Assembly: GCA_041166745.1 (NCBI GenBank)
Contig: JBEEGH010000029.1
Span: 1-64,000 of the forward strand
Length of the DNA stretch: 64,000 nt
Direction: 5' to 3'
Source: DASUCS01 sp041166745
GTDB lineage: Bacteria; Actinomycetota; Acidimicrobiia; Acidimicrobiales; JACDCH01
Part shown: positions 41,873 through 49,401 of the stretch, one piece after another
Layout of the letters: each line of letters starts with the position of its first letter
Position numbering within the stretch: the first letter of the stretch is position 1
Notes under the pieces: model-generated
The model's database searches: none
What the model was told of the DNA's origin: nothing
Seen by the model: the letters and a program-made list of their open reading frames with translations, nothing else
Made by a program: the position numbers and the translations under genes

Positions 41873-43111
41873 GGAACGCTCGAGCAACCGCTGTCGCAAC
41901 AGGTTCATCGCGGAGATGACCGTGAACTCGCGGATGCGACGACGATCACCGGGCAGCTGCAGATGCACGGACTCCATGTCGTCGTCGATCGCGAGACCGA
42001 TGAAAACCGTGCCGACCGGCTGCCCGTCCTGCTCTGCTGGGCCGGCGACGCCGGTGACTGCCAGGCCGACGTCGGCCCCCAGCAGACGGCGCGCGCCGGA
42101 GGCCATCGCCTCGACCGCTTCGGCGGACACGACGGGTCCTTCGGGCACGCCGAGCAAGTCGAACTTCACGTCGGAGTCGTAGCTCACGATCGAACCACGG
42201 AAGAACCCGCTCGCGCCCGCGACATCCGTGAGGCGCGCGCCCATCAGTCCACCGCTGATCGACTCGGCGATGCCGAGCGTCAAGCCGTGTGCATCCAGCA
42301 GGACGCCGACCGCGTGTTCCATCGTCTCGTCGTCGACACCGAACACGAGATCGCCGAGCATGGCGCGGAGCTCGTCCTCTTCGGTCGCGAGGATCTCGCG
42401 GGCCGTCGTTTCGTCGGCGGCCTTGGCCGTGATCCGCAACTTCAGCCCTTCGATGCCACTGGCGAGGAAGGCAAGTGTGGGGTTGCCGACGCCGTCGAGG
42501 TGGCGAATGTGATCGGCCAGGCGCTCGGCCAGCCCGGACTCGCTCTCGCCCCACGTACGCAGTGTGCGACTGAGGATGGTCGCGGTCTCACCGGAACGAG
42601 CCATCAGATCGGGCAGCACCGCCCTGGCGATGATCTCCTTCATCTCGTGGGGAACGCCGGGCACGGCGTAGATGACCTTGTCGCCCACGGGCGCAATGAG
42701 CCCCGGAGCCGTTCCTGGCTGCGGATCGCGGATCGCGGTGGCCCCGACCGGTACCTCGGCTTGGCGAAGGTTGTTGGCCGCCATACGCCTCCCACGACTC
42801 GCGAACATCGCCTCGATTCGAGCGGCCACCTCGTCGTCCAACTCGAGGGGCACACCCATCACTGCGGCGATCGCTTCGCGGGTGATGTCGTCCTGTGTCG
42901 GGCCGAGCCCTCCGCACACGATCACCGCGTCGCTGCGCTCGAGCGCCAGGCGGAGCGACGAGACGATGCGGGCGTGGTTGTCACCGACCTTCGTCTGGAA
43001 ATGCGAGTCGATGCCCGAGATCGCCAGCTGCTCACCGATCCACGACGAGTTGGTGTCGACGATCTGGCCCAAGAGCAACTCGGTTCCGACAGCGACCACC
43101 TCACAGCGCAC
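41867..43111 (-). CDS. cinA: CinA-like competence/damage-inducible protein (NMN deamidase type)
   Basis: 414 residues from GTG 43111, the start of the conserved VRCEVVAVGTELLLGQIVDT. The N-terminal MoCF/COG1058 domain has VIVCGGLGPTQDDITREAIA and AVPGVPHEMKEI; the C-terminal CinA domain has TLGIAESISGGLMGARLTDV (catalytic Ser region), GSIVSYDSDVKFDLLGV and AVTGVAGPAEQDGQPVGTVF. Known members deamidate nicotinamide mononucleotide and cleave ADP-ribose. cinA-recA order is conserved in actinobacteria; pgsA, usually adjacent, is separated here by two unrelated genes. Confidence 0.92.
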   Translation of the reverse strand: MRCEVVAVGTELLLGQIVDTNSSWIGEQLAISGIDSHFQTKVGDNHARIVSSLRLALERSDAVIVCGGLGPTQDDITREAIAAVMGVPLELDDEVAARIEAMFASRGRRMAANNLRQAEVPVGATAIRDPQPGTAPGLIAPVGDKVIYAVPGVPHEMKEIIARAVLPDLMARSGETATILSRTLRTWGESESGLAERLADHIRHLDGVGNPTLAFLASGIEGLKLRITAKAADETTAREILATEEDELRAMLGDLVFGVDDETMEHAVGVLLDAHGLTLGIAESISGGLMGARLTDVAGASGFFRGSIVSYDSDVKFDLLGVPEGPVVSAEAVEAMASGARRLLGADVGLAVTGVAGPAEQDGQPVGTVFIGLAIDDDMESVHLQLPGDRRRIREFTVISAMNLLRQRLLERSA

Positions 43112-43130
43112 GGTGCAGCAAGCTAACGGA

Positions 43131-44174
43131 ATGGCGTACGAGACCACCGAGGCGTTCCACGAATTGCTCGACCTCATCGGCAACGTCGACACGACGTTCC
43201 TCGAGGGTGACCGCGCCGTGCCCGACGAGATCTCCGTGGTCGAGGGCTACCAGTGGCTGACCCAGATCCTTCGCGTCGCGCTCGAGTGCTACCTCTGGTC
43301 CGACGCGGAACGGCCGACGATGGTGGAGATCACGTCTCCTACCTTGAAGTGGGGAGGCGACAACGCCGACGCGTTCTACTGGTACGCGCCCGTCGAAAGA
43401 GGGCGGCGCTACCGAGTGACGGGGCAGCGGGGCGACAGCGCGTACCTCTCGCTCACGGTGTACGGCGGGCCCGCCGACGGGCGCTGGTCGAACCGCATCG
43501 TGAGCACGGTGAACGACCGCACGATCTCGTTCGCACCCGATGGAACGTTCACGGTCGACTTCGGGCCGATGGACGACGACGCCAACGCTCTCGTCGTGCG
43601 CGATTACCTCGTCGAGCCGAAGAACGGCGTGAGGACGAGCGTCGCGATCGAATGTCTCGACGAGGCTCCCCCACCGCGTCGCACAGACGCCGAGGTTGCG
43701 CAGCGGTTCCGATGCGCGGCCAACTTCCTGCGCGACTTGCTCGCCATCTTCCCGCTCGGGCGTGACCCCGAGCCGAACACGGTGCAGCCGCCGTACGCGC
43801 AGCCGGCGATCACGTACGGATGGGCGGCCGGTGATGCCGCATACGCGATGGGGTCGTACGCCCTCGATGACGGTGAGGCGCTGGTCATCGAAGGAACGTC
43901 GCCCGAGTGCGCGTTCTGGAACCTGTGTCTCTGGAATCAGTTCCTGCAGACGTACGACTACCGGTACGAGAACGTGACGATCAACGGCGGCCAATGTGTG
44001 TACGAGCCGGACGGCTCGTGGCGCATCGTCGTCGCCCACGAGGATCCGGGCGTACCCAACTGGCTCTCGACCGCCGGGCACCGAGAAGGCCGCCTCTGGT
44101 TCCGCTGGTTCCTCGCCGATTCCCTCCCCGAACAACCGACCACCCGCGTCGTCCAACTCCCGTTCTCCCCGTAG
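43131..44174 (+). CDS. DUF1214 domain protein
   Basis: 347 residues from ATG 43131. The C-terminal half has the DUF1214 signature: TYGWAAGDAAYAMGSYALDD, FWNLCLWNQFLQTYDYRYEN, GSWRIVVAHEDPGVPNWLST then AGHREGRLWFRW. No signal peptide or TM helix, so it is probably cytosolic. The family is common in mycobacteria and other lipid-degrading actinobacteria, with no defined reaction. Its start lies 19 bases from the divergent cinA GTG. A strong hairpin follows the stop. Confidence 0.78.
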   Translation: MAYETTEAFHELLDLIGNVDTTFLEGDRAVPDEISVVEGYQWLTQILRVALECYLWSDAERPTMVEITSPTLKWGGDNADAFYWYAPVERGRRYRVTGQRGDSAYLSLTVYGGPADGRWSNRIVSTVNDRTISFAPDGTFTVDFGPMDDDANALVVRDYLVEPKNGVRTSVAIECLDEAPPPRRTDAEVAQRFRCAANFLRDLLAIFPLGRDPEPNTVQPPYAQPAITYGWAAGDAAYAMGSYALDDGEALVIEGTSPECAFWNLCLWNQFLQTYDYRYENVTINGGQCVYEPDGSWRIVVAHEDPGVPNWLSTAGHREGRLWFRWFLADSLPEQPTTRVVQLPFSP

Positions 44175-44198
44175 CAACCGGAGAATTCTTCCGGTTGC
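44174..44198. terminator. Hairpin terminator between convergent genes
   Basis: GCAACCGGA and TCCGGTTGC form a nine-base perfect stem around a seven-base loop containing GAATTC. It begins at the last base of the DUF1214 stop and lies 21 bases beyond the sulfotransferase stop, so it can serve both. Confidence 0.7.
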
Positions 44199-44218
44199 CA
44201 CCGCACAAACGCCGGGGG

Positions 44219-45424
44219 TCAGGCCTCGAGGGGAAGGTCGAAGAGGTCGGTGTAGAAGCGGAAGGCCTGGCGGCGTTCGTCGGCGTCGATGCCGAAGCGG
44301 GCCAGGTCGTACGTGATCGTGCCGTGCTTGCCTCGCGGGTGCTCGTCGAGGAACCGGCCGACGCTGCGCCGCGCCGTGTGATCGAAGTCGAGGCCGGCCG
44401 ACTTCTCGATGCGTTCGATGGTGCCCATCTGGTCGGCCATGAACTCGTGGAACGCGACATCGAGCACTCGACCTTCCGGCACGTGCGCGCGATCCTCGAC
44501 CGACGCCCGGAGCATCTCCTCGATGCGTCCGCTCCAGTGCGCGCCGATGGCGTGTAGGTCGACGACGCCCGAGTGCTGCATCCGGCGTAGATACGCCTCC
44601 ATCGTCACGAGCGACGCGGTCACCGCTACCGGATCGCGATGCGTCTGCACGACTACGGCATCCGGGAACACGTCGAGCAGCACCCGCAACTGCTCGAGGT
44701 GCTGCGGCGATTTCAGCACCCAGCGGCGACCGCCGCGCAGCCATTGCATCGCTTGCAGCATCGTGCGCAGCAGCCGGTACGAGTCGGTCTGGTCGTGGCT
44801 GCGATACCAGTCGACGTAACTCGGCACGTTGTACCCGGCTTCGAAGAACATCGTCTCGAAGGCCACGGCCAGCAGCTGAATCTCCTCGTGCGGACCCTCC
44901 GCGGTCATCTCGTGCATGGCCGGCATCAGCGGCAGCCCATAGTGGACGAGTCGCAAGCCCTGAGCACACCGGGCGATGCGAGGATCGGCCTTGCCCTCCG
45001 GACGCGGCGCCGCGTGCGGATCAGGGATCGGGTCGAGGCTCTCCCAGTACGGCATCGACCGCAGCCGTTCGTCGTGGCTCATCGCGGTGTGCAAATGCGT
45101 CGTGCCGGTGCGCGGAAGCCCGATGATGAAGATCGGCGCTTCGACGGGCTCGTCTGCGATCTCGGGGTGGAGCCGCAACAGTTCGAACAGCCGCAGCCTG
45201 GTGACGAGCAACTGCACCACGAGCTGCCGCGCCAGCATCCGGCCGAGCGGGCTCAAACCCGCCTCTCGATCGAGCGACTCCGTCAATGCGGAGAGTCCGT
45301 CGCGGAACGTGTCCGGCCCGAAGTCGTGCAGCTTCGCCCGCTTCTGCGCGGCGGCGATGAGCGACGCGTCGTCGAGTCGTATCCGGTCGGCAAAGGGTGC
45401 GAGCGCGGAGTTGGCAGCCCGCAA
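44219..45424 (-). CDS. Sulfotransferase family protein
   Basis: At least 401 residues. The 5'-phosphosulfate loop is IFIIGLPRTGTTHLHTAMSH and the 3'-phosphate motif VVVQTHRDPVAVTASLV, both typical of PAPS-dependent sulfotransferases; RWVLKSPQHLEQLRVLLDVF lies between them. It should transfer sulfate from PAPS to an unidentified alcohol. TTG 45424 is the only conventional start, but the frame stays open and family-like upstream (LSIDIEDLAAPRLRLP). CTG 45472 overlaps the pgsA stop as CTGA and could be the real start. Confidence 0.8.
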   Translation of the reverse strand: MRAANSALAPFADRIRLDDASLIAAAQKRAKLHDFGPDTFRDGLSALTESLDREAGLSPLGRMLARQLVVQLLVTRLRLFELLRLHPEIADEPVEAPIFIIGLPRTGTTHLHTAMSHDERLRSMPYWESLDPIPDPHAAPRPEGKADPRIARCAQGLRLVHYGLPLMPAMHEMTAEGPHEEIQLLAVAFETMFFEAGYNVPSYVDWYRSHDQTDSYRLLRTMLQAMQWLRGGRRWVLKSPQHLEQLRVLLDVFPDAVVVQTHRDPVAVTASLVTMEAYLRRMQHSGVVDLHAIGAHWSGRIEEMLRASVEDRAHVPEGRVLDVAFHEFMADQMGTIERIEKSAGLDFDHTARRSVGRFLDEHPRGKHGTITYDLARFGIDADERRQAFRFYTDLFDLPLEA

Positions 45425-45468
45425 CGGAAGGCGCAGACGCGGCGCGGCCAGGTCTTCGATGTCGATGC

Positions 45469-46035
45469 TCAGGAACCTGTCGTCCTCGTGGCGCGGCTAC
45501 CGGCGTGCACGTAGTGGATGCCGGTAGCGACCGTGAGGATGACCGCGATCCACAACGTGCTGTTCGCCACCCAGCGATGATCGGCCGTGAGGGGCAGCAA
45601 CGCGAACCCCACGGCCACCTCCTGCACAACCGTCTTCACCTTGGCCCATTGCGTGGCCGGAACCGCCAGGCCACGCCGGCCCCAGAAGCTGCGAAACGCG
45701 CTGATGACGAACTCGCGCACGCCGACGATCGTGACGGGCAGCCACCAGAACACGCCCGAGAACACGAGCGTGACCATCGCACCGAGCACGAGGACCTTGT
45801 CGGCCAGCGGGTCGAGAAACGCGCCCGAACGGGTCGTGCCGTGCCGGCGGGCGAGGTAGCCATCGATGCCGTCGGTGATGCAAAGAATGATCCACAATGC
45901 CGTGGCCGGATACGACGACGGATTGTCGGCGATCAGCATCAACAGCGGGACCGCGAGCAGCAGGCGCGTGATCGTGACGGCGTTGGCCGGGGTGGCGAGC
46001 GCTGATGGCCCGAACGACGTGTCGGAGAGGGTCAC
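45469..46035 (-). CDS. pgsA: CDP-diacylglycerol-glycerol-3-phosphate 3-phosphatidyltransferase
   Basis: 188 residues from GTG 46035 (GTGA overlap with rimO). The CDP-alcohol phosphotransferase motif D-G-x2-A-R-x8-G-x3-D-x3-D is present as DGYLARRHGTTRSGAFLDPL plus ADK. About four TM helices. It makes phosphatidylglycerol phosphate, the first committed step to phosphatidylglycerol and cardiolipin. The rimO-pgsA pair is common in actinobacteria. Confidence 0.9.
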   Translation of the reverse strand: MTLSDTSFGPSALATPANAVTITRLLLAVPLLMLIADNPSSYPATALWIILCITDGIDGYLARRHGTTRSGAFLDPLADKVLVLGAMVTLVFSGVFWWLPVTIVGVREFVISAFRSFWGRRGLAVPATQWAKVKTVVQEVAVGFALLPLTADHRWVANSTLWIAVILTVATGIHYVHAGSRATRTTGS

Positions 46036-47273
46036 GCCGCTTCCAGGTCTGGACCGAGCGCGCCCGTGACGGTCAACGTCGCGAACGAGCCCACGGGCAG
46101 CGTTGACGGGATGGTGATGATGCCGTCGATCTCCGGCGCCTCGCGGTGCGTCCGCCCTATGCCGGGTTCATCCACGAGCACTTCGACCTTGGCATCGATG
46201 AGTTCGTCACGTTTGGTCGCGGTGATCCCGTCTTGCAGCTCCCGCAACTCGGACAGACGCTCGTCCATCAGCTCTCGGGAGACCTGTCCGTCGAGCGTGG
46301 CGGCGTACGTGCCCTCCTCCTGCGAAAACGAGAAGAAGCCGCACCAATCGACCTGCGCCTGCTCGACGAACCGAAGCAGCTGATCGTGGTCTTCCTCGGT
46401 CTCGCCGGGATACCCGACGATGAAGTTCGAGCGAAACGCTGCGTCTGGCTCGACCGCGCGGATCTGCTCGATGCGTCGCAGGAAACGCTCGCCGTTCCCC
46501 CAGCGCCGCATCCGCCGCAGCAATCCGCTCGACACGTGCTGCAGCGACAAGTCGAAGTACGGCACACCCGTCGCGCAGATCGCATTGATCAACCCGTCGG
46601 TGAGATCGGAGGGATACAGGTACAGCAGCCGCACACGATCGACGCGGGCAGCAACCGCCTCGACCAGCGGAACGATCTGCCGCTCACCCTGACCTTGATC
46701 GCGCCCGAAGCTGGCGAGGTCTTGCGCGACCAGCACGATCTCGCGCGCATCGAGCGCATCGACCTCGCCGAGGATGTCGTCGATCGTGCGCGAGCGTTGC
46801 TTGCCGCGAAAGCTCGGGATTGCGCAGAAGCCGCACGCGCGATCGCAGCCCTCGGCGATCTTCACGTAGGCCCACGGCGCGGTCGCCTTCGGGCGAGGGA
46901 GATGCAGGAGGTCCATCGCCGATGTCTTCTTGCGCCCCAGCGTGACGGGCACGGCGTCGGCAAAACCGGCGACGGCGTCGATCTCCGGGATCGCGTCGGT
47001 CACCTCATCGCCGTACCGCTCGGCCAGGCAGCCCGTGACCACGAGCCGGGCACCGTCCTTGCGACCGTCGGACAAGGCGAGGATCGTGTCGATCGACTCT
47101 TGGCGTGCCGCCTCGACGAACGCGCACGTGTTGACGACCACGACATCGGCGTCGGCGGCCTCGAGTGCCGGGAGCAGCCCGTCGGCCAGCAGCGTGCCCG
47201 TGAGTTTGTCGGAGTCGACCTGGTTCTTCGGGCAGCCCAGTGTCTCTACCCAGAAGCTCCGTGCCACCCGCAC
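46032..47273 (-). CDS. rimO: Ribosomal protein S12 methylthiotransferase
   Basis: 413 residues. The N-terminus FWVETLGCPKNQVDSDKLTG and the shorter VVNTCAFVEAARQESID separate RimO from MiaB. The radical-SAM site is EGCDRACGFCAIPSFRGKQ; NFIVGYPGETEEDHDQLLRF and a TRAM domain follow. It methylthiolates a conserved Asp of ribosomal protein S12. GTG 47273 is taken; GTG 47267 is equally possible. Confidence 0.94.
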   Translation of the reverse strand: MRVARSFWVETLGCPKNQVDSDKLTGTLLADGLLPALEAADADVVVVNTCAFVEAARQESIDTILALSDGRKDGARLVVTGCLAERYGDEVTDAIPEIDAVAGFADAVPVTLGRKKTSAMDLLHLPRPKATAPWAYVKIAEGCDRACGFCAIPSFRGKQRSRTIDDILGEVDALDAREIVLVAQDLASFGRDQGQGERQIVPLVEAVAARVDRVRLLYLYPSDLTDGLINAICATGVPYFDLSLQHVSSGLLRRMRRWGNGERFLRRIEQIRAVEPDAAFRSNFIVGYPGETEEDHDQLLRFVEQAQVDWCGFFSFSQEEGTYAATLDGQVSRELMDERLSELRELQDGITATKRDELIDAKVEVLVDEPGIGRTHREAPEIDGIITIPSTLPVGSFATLTVTGALGPDLEAA

Positions 47274-47287
47274 AGAGTACCGGTCGC

Positions 47288-48451
47288 CTAGCGCCGGATC
47301 GGAAGGTGCCCGGCCGGCACACCACTGATGTCAGCAGTTGCGACCGCGACGTCGATCCGTTGAACGGCTTGCGGCTGGGCGCAATACGCGAAGCCGGTTG
47401 CGCACCAGTCATCACTGCGCTCGTACAGCGTGAACGCCTTCACCCCGCCGCCGAGCACGCCCTCGATCCAGCCGTCGCCCGCCGGTGTGACCTCCTCCTT
47501 GAACCGCGCCAACGCGTTCTCGTCGCCCTCACGGAACATCGCAGAACCGATCTGCTGCAGGGTCACCTTGATCGACTCACGGAACACGATCGGGTCGCTG
47601 ACATGCCATCGGTAGTACGACACGAGCGACCAGCCGCCGGCGGGAGTACCGCTGGGGCCGACGACGAGCGGCGCGCCCGACTCCGGCGCCGCGAACACCC
47701 CCATGCTCCACGCGGAGCCGAAGTAGTCCTCGGTGCCGGTGCCGCAGATCGTCGGTTGCTCCTCGCCATCGAGGAAGACCTTCACCTCGCCCTCGCCCCA
47801 CCAATACCGGTCGAGCGGACGAACCCCGCCGGTCATCCCGAGGTAGCGGCCGGGACCCTGCAAGCCGTCGAGGATCACCAGGTCGCGCTCGAGCATGGAC
47901 GGGTTGTCGCGGTGGAACATCGCATGCAACCGTCCGCCTTCTGCGGCGCGTGGACCGAGCAGGACGTCTGCCTGGTAATAGAGCAACGCAACTTCTTCGG
48001 ATGCGTTCACGTACTCGATTCGGATGCGACCCTGAAACGGCATCGGGATGCGACTTTCAAGTCCGAGTCCCTCGTTGGCGGCGGTGAGATCCGACGCATA
48101 CGACGCCGGCACGCCGTGAACGACGCCGAAGAAGTCGAGCGCGGGCACGCTCACCGACGGTGCATCGAGATCGTCGTAGAAGACCTCGAGCACTTGCGCG
48201 CGCAGGAACGCCGGCGGCGCTGCATCGAGGGAGCGCAGCGCACCAACGGTCATCCAGAGGTGCGTGACGCGCCCGGGACCGGTGACGTCCGCGAGGACCA
48301 CCCGTTCGTTCGGCATGAGGATGCGGTTCGGTGCGCCTTTGCGTCCGCCGCGCGCGGTGCCGCCGGCGCCGCGCTCCCCCGTCGGGTTCTCGAAGGTGAC
48401 CGCTCGGCTCTCGTGACCGAGCAGGAGATCTGCAGGGTCGAATGCCGTCAC
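47288..48451 (-). CDS. DUF2961 / GH172-type glycoside hydrolase-like protein
   Basis: 387 residues from GTG 48451 (GTGA overlap with the SMP-30 gene). Conserved DUF2961 features: TGPGRVTHLWMTVGALRSLD near the start, EVFYDDLDAPSVSVPALDFF, YWWGEGEVKVFLDGEEQPTI, and CGTGTEDYFGSAWSMG with the likely catalytic Glu-Asp. GH172 enzymes include difructose-anhydride hydrolases and D-arabinanases. There is no signal peptide, so a cytosolic sugar substrate is likely. Operon order with an SMP-30 lactonase suggests sugar catabolism. Confidence 0.8.
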   Translation of the reverse strand: MTAFDPADLLLGHESRAVTFENPTGERGAGGTARGGRKGAPNRILMPNERVVLADVTGPGRVTHLWMTVGALRSLDAAPPAFLRAQVLEVFYDDLDAPSVSVPALDFFGVVHGVPASYASDLTAANEGLGLESRIPMPFQGRIRIEYVNASEEVALLYYQADVLLGPRAAEGGRLHAMFHRDNPSMLERDLVILDGLQGPGRYLGMTGGVRPLDRYWWGEGEVKVFLDGEEQPTICGTGTEDYFGSAWSMGVFAAPESGAPLVVGPSGTPAGGWSLVSYYRWHVSDPIVFRESIKVTLQQIGSAMFREGDENALARFKEEVTPAGDGWIEGVLGGGVKAFTLYERSDDWCATGFAYCAQPQAVQRIDVAVATADISGVPAGHLPIRR

Positions 48452-49377
48452 GCGTGAAAGGCCATCTGCAAGCCCGGACGGGACCAGTCCGTCGCGACCA
48501 GGCGACCGAACGCCGAGCACGTGATGTACGCGGTACGGAGTCCTTCGCCGCCGAAGCAAATGTTCGTCGTGATCGGATCGTCGGTGGCGAGATGCTCGAC
48601 CGTCGCACCGTCGGGTGAGATCGACGTGATGCCCCCGTTCACCAACGTGGCGATGTTGATCCAACCGTCGCCGTCGACACCGAGCGAGTCGAAGAGTTGG
48701 AAGCCAGGAAGACCTACGAGCAACTCCGCGCCGTTGGGCCCGAGGGGATTCGGGCCTTCGACGATGCCCGGAGCGGGCACGTTCCACGCCCACGCGCGAC
48801 CGGCGTGTGTCTCAGCCACGTAGAGCCGATCGCCGGCGGGCGACAGTCCGATGCCGTTCGGGGCGTCGACCGGGAAGATCACTTCCTTGATCGACGAACC
48901 ATCTGGCCGCGCGTAATAGATGCCGGTGCGGTCGCTCGTGCGTCCGTGGCGCACGCCATGATCGGTGAACCAGAAACCGCCGTCGGTGTCGAACACGATG
49001 TCGTTCGGGGCGCGCAAGGGATTGCTATCGCACTCCTCGTACAGCGTCGTGACCTCGCCCGTACCGAGCTCGACGCGCTGGATCGAGCCGTGGCCCGGAT
49101 ACGAGGGCGGCGGCGGTCCGGGGAGCGTCATCCCCATGAGTTCCTGGAACCCGAGGCAGCCGCCGTTGTTGCACACATAGACGGCGCCATCGGGTCCGAC
49201 CGCCGCACCGTTCGGACCGCCACCGCATTCGGCGATGACGTCGATCGTTCCCTTCTCGACATCGACACGGCTCAGCGTTCCCCGCTTGATCTCGACGAGC
49301 ACGACACTGCCGTCGTCCATCGCGATCGGCCCTTCGGGGAACTGCAACCCGGTGGCGATCTCTCGCAACTCAGCCAT
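48448..49377 (-). CDS. SMP-30/gluconolactonase family protein
   Basis: 309 residues of six-bladed beta-propeller. Metal ligands are suggested by QFPEGPIAMDDG (Glu), RAPNDIVFDTDGGFWFTDHG (Asn) and LFDSLGVDGDGWINIATLVN (Asp). The family hydrolyses sugar lactones or related esters with a divalent cation. It is co-transcribed with the GH172-like gene. The ftsK gene ends 24 bases upstream of its start. Confidence 0.84.
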   Translation of the reverse strand: MAELREIATGLQFPEGPIAMDDGSVVLVEIKRGTLSRVDVEKGTIDVIAECGGGPNGAAVGPDGAVYVCNNGGCLGFQELMGMTLPGPPPPSYPGHGSIQRVELGTGEVTTLYEECDSNPLRAPNDIVFDTDGGFWFTDHGVRHGRTSDRTGIYYARPDGSSIKEVIFPVDAPNGIGLSPAGDRLYVAETHAGRAWAWNVPAPGIVEGPNPLGPNGAELLVGLPGFQLFDSLGVDGDGWINIATLVNGGITSISPDGATVEHLATDDPITTNICFGGEGLRTAYITCSAFGRLVATDWSRPGLQMAFHA

Positions 49378-49401
49378 GGCCGGGTTGCTTAGTCGAAATC
49401 C

